39,802 bases of DNA, taken from contig BFEA01000069.1 of the NCBI GenBank assembly GCA_003427395.1, forward strand, positions 3,495,377 to 3,535,178, in the 5' to 3' direction. This DNA comes from Chara braunii. Its lineage: Eukaryota; Streptophyta; Charophyceae; Charales; Characeae. Of the stretch, positions 30,356 to 39,002 are shown one piece after another; position 1 is the first letter of the stretch; each line of letters starts with the position of its first letter. Position numbers and translations under genes: made by a program. Below the pieces are notes generated by a model that was not told the origin of the DNA, did not search any database, and saw nothing but the letters and a program-made list of their open reading frames with translations.

Positions 30356-31197
30356 CTGGACATGACTTCTGGCCGTCATTCCGAAGCCAATGGTCACGCT
30401 GAAGTGATGAACCATGTCTTGTTTCAGTTGCCGCGGCCTGTCATCGCTCCAGATCAACAGGACTTGGATCTCCACCTGGCTCGTGCACAACTTGTTTAAA
30501 ATACCTCTATGCACTCTTCAACGGGGTTCAATCCATATCGTTTGCATTGGAGACGTGAGCCACGACAGCCTCTTGATGACATCATCAATAAGGCTAAGTC
30601 TGATCTGACTCCTGGCACGGCGGAGTTTACCAGACGCTACAGAGCCGATGTGGAAAGGGCACGGGCGAACTTGTTCAAGGCTCAAAAGACCATAGTTGAA
30701 CAAGCTAATCGCCACCGACATCCTTCCCGCATTCGTACTGGCGATTACGTCTGGGTAGCCAATTCAGAGTTGTCGAGGGAAGAGGATCTCTCTCCCAAGC
30801 TGTTGCCACGATACCTGGGTCCGTGGCAGGTGTTAGATACAGTGGGCTCCGATCCTTTTGGACCATCGTACGTTATCGACGTCCCACTGCATCTACAGAC
30901 CTATCCGGTCTTCCATGCATCCAAGCTGCTTCCCTTCATCCCAGCTAATGCATTCCCAAACCGGCCCCCTAGTTTGGTCCACTGATCCCTGGCAAAGGAT
31001 ATGACGTGGAGTCCATCAAGGATGAGTGGGGCACTGGCCCCGACCGACAGTATCTTGTGAAGTTCTGTTTCCAGCCTCATACCGAGGATAGGTGGTTCAC
31101 CAGGAAAGAAATTCTCAAGACAGCAAAGTCTGTAGTACTTCCTTACGAGGCGGCTCAGAAAGGGAACCTTCCTCGCCGATCTCCTCGTTTGCACCCT
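30356..31197 (+). pseudogene. Integrase C-terminus and chromodomain-like tail, element 2
   Basis: After a frameshift the integrase continues (SGRHSEANGHAEVMNHVLFQ), with a stop at ~30500. From 30509 an open frame to 30985 has NPYRLHWRREPRQPLDDI and the C-terminal SH3-like segment (LLPRYLGPWQVLDTVGSDPF; VFHASKLLPF). A stop at 30983 is followed by an in-phase tail (QYLVKFCFQPHTEDRWFTRK) ending at 31197, which resembles a chromodomain with the aromatic YLVKF strand. Element 1 has the same tail. Confidence 0.85.
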
Positions 31198-31238
31198 TAG
31201 CTCGGAGGTCCTCGCTCCCCGGGAGGGTAAGCCGACAA

Positions 31239-32234
31239 TGACTTGCTGATTTTTGCTGTCGAGATCTGACTGCGAGGTTGTATAGTCGTGTCTTAGGGTC
31301 AGATTCATAATTTTGTTCGTGTCAGGGACTAACCATGAGTTCAGCCCGAGGGAAATCCAGGAGGGAAAGATCTGTAAATCTGGGAAAATTATATTTCCAG
31401 TGGTACCCCGAATTTCCTCTAGTACCCTCACCGCCTCTAGCAGTACCGGACTATCACTAGGACAGCAAGCCCAGCGGGCCTTGGGCTGTAGCGACAGTCT
31501 TACGCCTTATAGCCGGATAAGGTACAGGCCGAACAGGCCAAACTGGAACGGTACCGGTCCCAGTAGTTCTAGGTTTCAAGGAGGTTAGTCTATTAATAGG
31601 ACGGAGCCCGTAGTTTAGGGACTTTTGGCTGTTCATTTTCGGGAGGCAACGTTTGGAGCCAAGCAAGTTGGTGGTGGTGATTGTCTGCAGGCGGCATCCC
31701 GAGACTCTCTTCATGGACGACAACCATAGCCAGCCTTCTGGAGGTTGCCATAGCTGGGGCATCCTGGGAGCATCTACCCTTGAGGGTATCTATGTCTGGC
31801 TGGGCTATACTGAGGCTCTTCATTGAGGATTCGTGGGTGGACCACTATCGCCCATCTCTCCTCCGAAGTTATCAGGGCTCTATCAGTGGTGTGGCAGCCA
31901 TAGCTGCCAGCTTCTTCGTCAGAGTTGTTCAATGGCACTGAAGGCTTCATCACAGCACCTGTTCTCCATCTGGGCGGTTGGCGCTAGCCTCTGGGAGGCC
32001 ATTTAAGGGTTGCGCTACTAACTGGGTGTAGGATAGAGAGTGGTGTGTGGAGTGCTGAGAGTGGCGAGATATTGTAACAAACTCTGTAACGATAATTGGT
32101 TTGAGTTGGCCCATCATCAGTGTGAATCCTATTGTTATCTACGTAGGTGTCTTCTTGTGATTGGTTGTTGGGAGTTTTGTCAGAGAGCGAGAAACACTGT
32201 GTGTCTTTTCCCCATCTGTGCATGGTTGTATTCC
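31239..32234 (+). repeat. 3' LTR of element 2
   Basis: It starts TGACTTGCTGATTTTTGCTG, matches 23331-24302 and ends after GGTTGTATTCC, beyond which sequence differs from the 5' side. GGGAGGGTAA at 31221-31230 could be a polypurine tract, though it is 8 bp from the TG. Confidence 0.84.
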
Positions 32235-32360
32235 GTTGCCTACTTTGATCTGTCTACAGTTTGGACTTCTCTCCCCTTCGTCTTATGCATGTATGGTCAT
32301 GTCTGAGATTGTCTGTGTGTGAGTGGCGGTGAAAGTCGTCATACTGATCCTGGAAGCAGT

Positions 32361-32376
32361 AACAATAGAGGGGCCC
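32361..32376 (+). repeat. Target-site duplication, left (retroposon)
   Basis: AACAATAGAGGGGCCC is repeated perfectly at 33019-33034. Confidence 0.88.
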
Positions 32377-33018
32377 CATACGCTGGACCCGTTTTCTAGC
32401 AAGTGTTGCTCCCCACCAATAGATGGAGCCTCCCCCCACTTAGCCGTTTGGTTGAACGTTTGCCTCCCAAGAGGGAGGTCGCGCGTTCGATTCTTGTGAT
32501 CGACTCGTGCGATGCTTTCCCTGCATCTACTTGCGTAGCAACCTGCAGTGCGGTTAAACATTGTGTGGTGGTTGCGTCGACAACCTGTGGTTGAGTGTGT
32601 GTGTGTGACTGGGTACACCGGGTCGCGGAGANAGCAACCTGCAGTGCGGTTAAACATTGTGTGGTGGTTGCGTCGACAACCTGTGGTTGAGTGTGTGTGT
32701 GTGACTGGGTACACCGGGTCGCGGAGAAATCCGTGCTGGGGTGGGGTTATCAACTTGCGTAGCAACCTGCAGTGCGGTTAAACGTTGTGTGGCGGTTGCG
32801 TCGACGACCTGTGGTTGAGTGTGTGTGTAACTGGGTACACCGGGTCACAGAGAAATCCGTGCTGGGGTGGGGTTAAGTGTTCATCTTGGGGCTTAACTTT
32901 CCACTTAGCCATTTGGTTGAGTGTTTGCCTCCCAAGAGGGAGGTCGCACGTTCGATTCTTGTGTTTGACTCGTGAGATGCTTTCCATGCATGGGGGCGCG
33001 TTTAGATTGCAAAAAAAA
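32377..33018 (+). mobile_element. tRNA-derived retroposon (SINE-like) with A tail
   Basis: A perfect 16-bp duplication flanks this ~640-bp insertion, which ends in an A-run. It carries two tRNA-like heads (32437-32500 and 32903-32963). Each has an A box (TTAGCCGTTTGGTTGAACG), an anticodon-arm-like CCTCCCAAGAGGGAGG and a B box (CGTTCGATTC). Between them are tandem ~128-bp units (AGCAACCTGCAGTGCGG...). The 5' part (GACCCGTTTTCTAGCAAG, CTCCCCACCAATAGA) recurs at 33592-33640 and, inverted, at 19360. Transcription would be by Pol III, and movement by a LINE in trans. The array length is uncertain because of the N at 32632. Confidence 0.82.
32537..32727 (+). repeat. 95-bp exact duplication around an N
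   Basis: 32537-32631 and 32633-32727 are identical 95-mers separated by a one-base join (N at 32632). A third, diverged unit starts near 32761. The first duplication is probably an assembly overlap. Confidence 0.82.
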
Positions 33019-33034
33019 AACAATAGAGGGGCCC
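33019..33034 (+). repeat. Target-site duplication, right (retroposon)
   Basis: Perfect repeat of 32361-32376, overlapping the end of the A tail. Confidence 0.88.
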
Positions 33035-33584
33035 GAGCTGACTGGACAAATAAAGGAATTTGTTCACTTAGAGCTGGCACATAGATGGGGTGACCTCAAA
33101 CCTCAACTAAACATCTTTCAGACAGATCGGGATATCAGGAGGGTGATTGCCACATTTTGCATGGAATGGCTGGAAGGGCAGCGGGGGGGTTGGATTGCTC
33201 AAGGTTGAATGGACAGGGGACCAGGCTATTGCGGCGGAGCAGGGACTCTTGAGAGACTACAGACTTGCATTCAATGACTGGACTAACGTAGACCCATCCT
33301 TCCCGATGAGACCCCCGGCTGATTTCCCCGATCCCGGTGTCCCCCGGGGGGTGCTGGCTGATGGCTTCTCAGCAACTCAGAAAAAAAAAACAGACTTCCC
33401 AGACTCTCAAGTGCTGCATCCAGGGAGAGGAAGAGGGTCAGGCGGCCAATTATAGTCAGGCGCCCCGCAGCTGAGCGAAGAGGCTTCCTCCCTCCCTAAC
33501 CCTTTTCTCACATATCTACATCCTGCTCAGTTAATCCCCTGGGTTCCAGGGCAATCAATGCTGGCAGGCAGACATTTGGCTTAT

Positions 33585-33670
33585 TTCTTTGAACCCGGTT
33601 TCCAGCAGGTGAGGCTCCCCACCAATAGACCGGAGCATTCAACCAAAAAAAAAAAAAAAAAAAAAAAAAA
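33585..33670 (+). mobile_element. SINE-like 3' fragment with A26 tail
   Basis: It shares CCCGGTTTCCAGCAGGTGAG and CTCCCCACCAATAGACC with the retroposon at 32377 and ends in 26 A (33645-33670). It looks like a truncated or short member of the family. Confidence 0.65.
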
Positions 33671-33917
33671 GAGCTTGCTACTTCTCCTGTCTTCCACCCA
33701 TGTCTGAATCTTTCTTTTCTCTTTTCCATTCTTCCACTTCTCCTGTCTTCCACCCATCTGAATCTCCAAGATTCTTACAACTCCCATTCGTTTCTGTTTG
33801 TGTGAGAACTGTCTTCAAGCATCCATGCATGCTTTTTTCTCCTGAGGCGTGGCCTTTAGGAGTACATCTATCATATGGTGTACCGGAGATAAATCACACA
33901 GTTTATGCATGCACATT

Positions 33918-33918
<1 letters not shown>

Positions 33919-33960
<42 letters not shown>
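33919..33960 (+). repeat. (CA)n microsatellite
   Basis: About 40 bp of CA. Confidence 0.95.
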
Positions 33961-33962
<2 letters not shown>

Positions 33963-34042
33963 AATTTATTTTGCCCGAAATCGTCTCTATGGTGAAGCGA
34001 TGACTTTTAAGAAGTGCAAATACTAAATAGGAAAGGGGAGAG

Positions 34043-34065
34043 CCCGGAGAGGCGAAAACTCCGGG
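34043..34065. other. 7-bp hairpin
   Basis: CCCGGAG (34043-34049) and CTCCGGG (34059-34065) pair perfectly around AGGCGAAAA. Role unknown. Confidence 0.5.
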
Positions 34066-34443
34066 TCGAATTGTGAGGTTCCCCCGGCCTCAATTTTCGA
34101 AGCTAATAAATTTATTAATACAATGTTTTTTTTTTCTTTTCCTTTTTTTTTTTAATATGTTAGGCCTCACGTGTTTTAGACAAAGTTTAACGCATAACCA
34201 CTAGTTTTCCGCCCAGATACACAGTTATCAAGATTGGGACAGTCTTGCCATGTGATTTTACTTCTTAAACAATCACCACTGTGACTTGCGCAGAATGGCC
34301 GCTTCGCTCTCGTCTTCTGAAGGGTAGAAGGCCACATCCATGGCTGTGTACACTTGGCAATGCACGTATTTTCGGTTGTCTTGGTTATGCTCTCATTGAA
34401 TTTCGTACGCATTTAGTAGTTGTGTATGGTGTCGTCTTCTCAC

Positions 34444-34525
34444 CTGCATGGGATTCATACCATCCCATGGCTGCTTCAGGGTAACAAGCTCCCATAGGAC
34501 AACACCGAAGCTGTAGACATCCGCT
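34444..34525 (-). CDS. Raf-like kinase exon, subdomain IX
   Basis: Acceptor TTTTATGTTGGCAG precedes 34525 and donor GTGAGA follows 34444. It completes the split Lys codon of the previous exon and reads [16 protein letters not shown] then [11 protein letters not shown]. The invariant Asp of DVYSFG (subdomain IX) is present. This motif string is highly typical of plant Raf-like kinases. The surrounding open frame extends into introns on both sides and should not be read as one protein. Confidence 0.96.
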
Positions 34526-34945
34526 CTGCCAACATAAAACCATAACAAGATGGTAAAAGGGAAGAGGGGTGAGCTGCAGGCCAGGGAACAGTCTAAGCAC
34601 TCAAGAACAGTGATTACACTCATTGTCAGAGGCACAACCCTGCAAAATGTTTCTCTAAATGCGGAGGAGGAGATTAGACTTCTCCTCGATCCTAAAGCAT
34701 GAGGAGGTATAGAGCCCCGGAACTTGTTGCTATTCTCCACCTGAGTGTGAGCCCCTGACGTCCACGCTGCATGGAGCTTTCGATTCCGAGTCAGCCTGTC
34801 GAGATTGCTCCGTCTCTGTTGAGAAGAGCAGCAGGCCCGTACCTGTCCCTTTTCGCTCCAAAATTCTGAAAGAAATTCAAAGAAAAAAAAAAAAGGGAAA
34901 TTCAAACAATCATAGATTCAAAGCAAGAAGAGAGAGAAACAGCGC

Positions 34946-35028
34946 ATGTGGCTGAATGGAGAGCGCGCATCAACTGTCAATAGACAGATCTGAGTTTGAA
35001 ACCTTTTTTTTTTTTTTTTTTTTTTTTT
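34946..35028 (+). pseudogene. tRNA-like Pol III unit with T25
   Basis: TGTGGCTGAATGGAGAGCGC fits a tRNA A box and D arm. GAGTTTGAAACC fits a B box and is followed at once by 25 T. The region between does not fold into a clean anticodon arm. It is more likely a tRNA-derived SINE head or tRNA relic than a working tRNA; the long T-run would terminate Pol III. Confidence 0.55.
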
Positions 35029-36455
35029 AAGCCAGGAACCCTGAATCCTGATAAGTAAAATAACTCTGAATTACCTGGGATTCTCTGGGAATGGTCAGTT
35101 CGATGGCGCTAGTTCCTTAGAAGAAGAACACCAGACCCTCCAGGACTCTTTCTCCCAATCCAGATTTCTGACGCCCCGGCCCGCCAAATAAAGAGAACCG
35201 GCACAGGCAAAAAATCCGCAACATTGTATTTTGCCTGGCACCCCGCCAGCCTTTTCGATACGGGAGGCCGAGCCTCGAAATCTGTGATCGGTTAAACCAC
35301 GACCTACCTTTTCCCATGTGGGCCGCCGCCGTCCGGCCCCTTTAGGAGGCCGAGATGAATCGACGGCCGCCGATGAGATTTATCAACGGCGGCCATTGTC
35401 GGGCCTGTCCCCCTCTTTTTTAGGAGTAGGATATTTTCCCGTTTTCCCAACAGCAGGAAAGATAGTGGTGGTTTAGCTGCCGCATCAGCTGAGGACAAAA
35501 TAATTGCGAAAGGGCATGACAGTTTAAACTTTAAGGTCATCGATCCATCGTCCTATTCTGGGGGGCTCTGAGGTCTGGTAAGTTAAGTCGGTAACCCTTC
35601 TTTTTTTCCCCTTCGAAATTCAACTTCCAATTACTTGCTCAAACTGGTGGCTGGGGACTTCCACAATGCGCCCGGAAACGATACTTGGAAGCATCATCCA
35701 GCTTATAGCTTGCAGGCACAGGCCTGCAGCCTGAGGTCTTTCTCTAGGGACCTCAAAAGCTCAGAAAGCTGCAGTTCCAGCCTTCCCTCTCCTATGACTG
35801 GTTAGCCCAAACTACCCTAACTATAGTACAGCTGCCTCTTAAGTATACAGGATCCTAAAGCGGGCAGTCTGGAACAGGTTCCCTTTCCACCAGCAAGCCC
35901 AAGTTTCTTCAAAATATACAGATATTATCTAGGCTACCAGCTGGGCTGCCGGATCACCTTTTTTGCCCGGCCTGCCCGGCCGTGCAAGGACCACAGAAGG
36001 TCCCAGTAAAAAAAAAAAAAAAAATCTGAAAAAATAATTGTGTTATCACTGTTATGCAAAAGAAAAGAAAAGAAAAGAAAGAACAACTTTTTTTCTTTTT
36101 AACGACTAATTGCCCAACCAATTCAATTGCCTCTCAAATCTGGACAGGATGGCCTTTCAGGCCCATTATTATTTATCATTATTATAAGGGTGACATAAAT
36201 TTTTAACAAATTTAAAATAAAAGATAAGATTAAACAAACAATTCTTTTATCTTTATTTTTTTAATTTTTTTTACCTCGGCAGGGCAAGTGGTTCCTGGCT
36301 AGTCTGGTAGCCTAGAATATTATTACTTATAAGATAATGCGTACACTGTCAATGATCCCACCTGACATGCATGGAAACTACGACGTTGCCCGAGCAGTGG
36401 ACAAGACGTAACTTTGAACCGGCAGAAGGGGATGACTCCGTCAGCAGCTCAGGGT
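35029..36455. other. Intronic sequence, no gene recognised
   Basis: It contains an inverted repeat at 35365-35394 (GGCCGCCG and CGGCGGCC with TGA/TCA inside), an A-run at 36008-36024, AAAGA repeats at 36060-36080 and an AT-rich block at 36170-36270. No coding or RNA signature was seen. Confidence 0.45.
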
Positions 36456-36550
36456 AGGATGGCATTACCAAGGACAAGATCTACAGGGTAGGATGGTAGT
36501 ACCAAGATAGGATGGCAGTACCAGGGTAGGATGGCAGTACCAAGGACAAG
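36456..36550 (+). repeat. Tandem repeat, ~22-bp unit
   Basis: Four copies of GTAGGATGGCAGTACCAAG with variable spacers. Confidence 0.85.
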
Positions 36551-37080
36551 AAAAGAATGGGTGAGTTGAATGCTTTAGACCGCCAATCCAACATTCACTG
36601 TTCATTTTTCTTGTCACCAAGTACAGGGCCAAAATCTACAGTGCCCAGGCCCGGTCGAGGTTCGACAGGGAAGAGCGCCGCAACTACTTTTCCTCGCGGC
36701 GGCACTTTAGATTTCAGGCTCGGGGAAACACACATTTTGGTTTGTCAAGACAGGTCCAGATGGAGTGGAGGTTGAACCACGAGCCGCGCTCGCGATAGCG
36801 TTTTCGGTTCTCTTCCTTTGACCTCTAACCGCGAGCACACCATGGAATAAAGTGGAATTGATGATAATGGTGGTAATAGCATAAAATAGAATAGCCAACA
36901 CAATTTCATTACCGGGCGTTGCGTTCCCGATGTGGGTCACGACTGAGTACGTATCACAGTCCGCTCCAATCAGCACTAGTTCAGGGGGTGCCTACCTCGT
37001 AGGACGATGTGTTTGGTCTTTCTTTCTTTCATTTTCTCTTTTTATTGCGGGTTACTATAGTCGGATTTCAAACTCAGGGA

Positions 37081-37150
37081 CTTCATTTTTTGAGTTTTTT
37101 TATTTCCTCAAGGCTCTTCATTTTTTGAGTTTTTTATTACCTCAAGGCTC
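37081..37150 (+). repeat. 35-bp direct duplication
   Basis: TTCATTTTTTGAGTTTTTT followed by ATT.CCTCAAGGCTC occurs twice in tandem. Confidence 0.85.
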
Positions 37151-37166
37151 AAGCGGCATATTTGCC

Positions 37167-37278
37167 ACTACCTTCTTCACCCGAATACAACGTACGGTCA
37201 TAATAGCTGTATCTAGACTGAAAGATGCCTCAAATACAGCTATAATGACCGTACGTTGTATTCGGGGGAAGAAGGTAG
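37167..37278. mobile_element. Foldback MITE, copy 5
   Basis: This is the best-preserved member: a 112-bp palindrome with ~47-bp arms and a short loop. CTACCTTCTTC at the left is matched by GAAGAAGGTAG at the right. Inside, CCGAATACAACGTACGGTCA and TAATAGCTGTAT are inverted almost perfectly. It is the closest relative of copy 4. Confidence 0.93.
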
Positions 37279-37497
37279 CAGTCAAACGTTATAGCTTATC
37301 TTTTGTTTGACGGCTGACTTGCAATTTCGTCAAAGAGAAATTTAATAAGATCACCATCGGAAACTTGAAAACTAGGTCGAAGGATAATAGGCTCACTGAC
37401 AGGTGCATCCACCACAACGAACAAGTTTCTAGTTTGCAGATGCGACCATTAAAGCAATCGAACGTTTTGGAGGCCATCAAGGCTGACTCTATAAACT

Positions 37498-37570
37498 GGA
37501 TTTAATTTAATGGTCTAATATAGCCTTGCCAAGGCTTAAGGTTGAGGGTTCAATTCCCTTTTTCCGCTCA
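37498..37570 (+). pseudogene. tRNA-Gly(GCC)-like sequence
   Basis: AATGGTCTAATATAG resembles the tRNA-Gly A box. AGCC-TTGCCAA-GGCT forms an anticodon arm with anticodon GCC, and GAGGG-TTCAATT-CCCTT a T arm with B box. The acceptor stem does not pair cleanly and the D arm is shortened, so it is a tRNA relic or SINE head. A C/G hairpin follows at ~37604-37632. Confidence 0.6.
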
Positions 37571-38496
37571 TCAGCTTCGCTGCCTGGCTAAGCAAAGAAT
37601 GGAGCCGACCCCACCCCACCCTGGGGTGGGTGGGGACCGCTGAGGATCGCCTGACAGTGTCATGAAAGGAGACTACTGGATCAACCAGTCCTTGGAAGGT
37701 CTACTACCCACCGTGTCTCCGAGGATCCTAAGTTCGCAATTGGTTGGAATTCTAGCTGGCCCAAAAGTGCAAACACTGGGGGCGACTTAGGGACCATACT
37801 AGCGATCGATGCCAGACATCAGAAAGGGTCCTGTGAAGAACACAGGTTCCATTGATCATTCACACGGCATCCACGTCGCGGTTGCCTATCCTCTGCCGGC
37901 CTTAGGCTACTTACAGTCGCTTAGAGGGGGAATACCAAACCGTATCTGTTTTAAATTTGCGCTATCATAAATGACGATTTCTGTGAAACTACAGGAACCT
38001 AAGGCCAAAGTCATTTTTGGATTGCTTTCTTTGGTGTGAATTAGAGTTTCTTTTCCTAGTATGCATTTCTTAGGTCTTCCGGGCAATGCCATGGCCCGCC
38101 GCATTCCAGATTATTCCAGCTTCCGGGACGTCCGCATGCCCAAGGAGTCCCATGCACTGGCTGTGGCTCGACTTTCGTACTTAATGTGGTGGATCGAAAA
38201 TAGGAATTGTGACGTTGGCCCTGGCAGCCCTGGCCAGGGTAAGTAATGATTCCGTCCGTCATAGGACCTTCCTTCCTGAACCGGCGGACAACTAACGGCC
38301 CTTCTAACCCCTCCAGACATCCACAGGGATGTAAAGACCCCAGCCTACGACCTTGCAACTGTACCTCCCGAAAACTTCGGCAAGGGGGCAGGCAGGCCTA
38401 TATACAACTGGAAAATGGACCTGAAACCGGCACAGGGCGCTAACCCTCATGAATCCTTTCATGTAATCTTGGAGTGACAAATTTCCTTTTTCTTTA

Positions 38497-38591
38497 TTTG
38501 GACCATTTCCAATTTATGGGTGTCATCGTTGCGCAGAGACCATGCTAATCTTCTTGGTATCGTTCCAATTATAACGGATGCCCTAAAGGAC
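38497..38591 (-). pseudogene. U6 snRNA retrocopy (copy c)
   Basis: On the minus strand from 38591: GTCCTTTAGGGCATCCG, TTATAATTGGAACGATAC, CAAGAAGATTAGCATGG, TCTCTGCGCAACGATGACAC and AAATTGGAAATGGTCC, followed by an A-rich tail (AAATAAAGAAAAAGG). ACAGAGA has become ACCAAGA, so it could not serve splicing. AGGAAAT lies on both sides and may be a trace of the duplication. Confidence 0.9.
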
Positions 38592-38952
38592 CAAGCGAAG
38601 GATTTCCTAACCTGTCCGAAATTCGATCTTGTCGCAGCCTTTCGAGGATCAGTCCAATTGTTGCAATGTGAGTTTAGAAGCAAAAAAATATTTCTAAGGA
38701 ATCTAAACACTGCCAACTTGAAGCAGTGCAATCCATACTGAGGAGGTGCAAAGGCCAAAGAATCGTCATCAGAGTCCAGGAACTCGAGAGTCCTAAGAAT
38801 CTGAGCACTCAACTTTTGCCAAAAATAAGCTCAAAACTTCAAAAGTTAAAAAGTTAAAAAGTTCAGACCATGGTTGAAATTTAACATTGGCCGAACCAAA
38901 ATTCTGTCATCATTGAAAAGGGCGAAAACTATCGGTACAGTAATCAACTTAC

Positions 38953-39002
38953 TTCTCGTTCGATGGCTCATTCCGTAAGACCTCTGGTGCCATCCATTCT
39001 GG
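38953..39002 (-). CDS. Raf-like kinase exon, subdomain VIII
   Basis: Acceptor CGTGTGTGCAG precedes 39002 and donor GTAAGT follows 38953. The 50-nt exon reads PEWMAPEVLRNEPSNE plus two bases of a Lys codon. MAPEV is the APE motif at the end of the activation segment. The preceding Gly-Thr and the DFG/HRD loops are expected in an exon outside the window; I found no such exon between 39003 and 39802. Confidence 0.95.

Larger units (their letters stand above)
23331..32234 (+). mobile_element. Ty3/gypsy LTR retrotransposon, element 2 (defective)
   Basis: This is a plus-strand Ty3/gypsy element: 5' LTR (from 23331), leader, gag (25211-26790), a non-coding insertion (26890-27560), protease remnant (27731-28110), RT-RNase H-integrase (28364-30990 in two frames), chromodomain-like tail (to 31197) and 3' LTR (31239-32234). 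It is related to element 1 in gag, RT and tail but not in LTR sequence. In-frame stops, at least three frameshifts and a YLDN catalytic change show that it is dead. It lies inside the 12.3-kb kinase intron, antisense to the gene. Confidence 0.9.
32235..33470 (+). pseudogene. Decayed ORF of unknown function, split by a retroposon
   Basis: If the insertion at 32377-33018 is removed (one copy of its duplication kept), a plus-strand frame runs VVILILEAVTIEGPELTGQ, then KEFVHLELAHRWGDLKPQLN and RRVIATFCMEWLEGQR. A one-base shift in the G7 run at 33181-33187 is needed to continue with VEWTGDQAIAAEQGLLRDYR and AFNDWTNVDPSFPMRPPADF. The composition is protein-like, but I recognise no family. It could be a fragment of a transposon ORF or of a host gene. 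Confidence 0.4.
22122..34443 (-). other. Kinase intron, 12.3 kb
   Basis: It has a GTGAGA donor at 34443 and CTGCAG acceptor at 22122, phase 0. It contains the whole element 2 on the opposite strand, a tRNA-derived retroposon, a decayed ORF and microsatellites including an assembly gap. Confidence 0.88.
34526..38952 (-). other. Kinase intron, 4.4 kb
   Basis: It has a GTAAGT donor at 38952 and GGCAG acceptor at 34526, phase 2. It holds tRNA-like units, a MITE, short tandem repeats and a U6 retrocopy. Confidence 0.88.
16863..39002 (-). other. Raf-like MAPKKK gene, 3' part (four exons)
   Basis: Four exons (50, 82, 95 and 142 nt) sum to 369 nt, or 123 codons including stop, and join with no frame conflict. 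They encode kinase subdomains VIII-XI and the C-terminus of a plant Raf-like protein kinase (CTR1/EDR1-type serine/threonine MAPKKK). These act in cytosolic or ER-associated signalling, for example in hormone and stress pathways. All three complete introns are GT-AG. The N-terminal part, ATP-binding lobe and HRD/DFG motifs must lie beyond the right edge. Intact frame, conserved motifs and correct splice sites argue for a live gene. The exact subfamily cannot be fixed from the C-terminal lobe. Confidence 0.93.

Noticed and set aside
34393-34905. 170-codon minus-strand frame as one kinase protein
   Set aside because: Only 34525-34444 is kinase; the rest lies beyond clear splice sites and is intronic read-through.
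38040-38246. Plus-strand frame with MARRIPDYSSFRDV as an exon
   Set aside because: It has a GTAAGT at its end but no recognisable family, no matching acceptor exon nearby, and lies within the kinase intron on the other strand.
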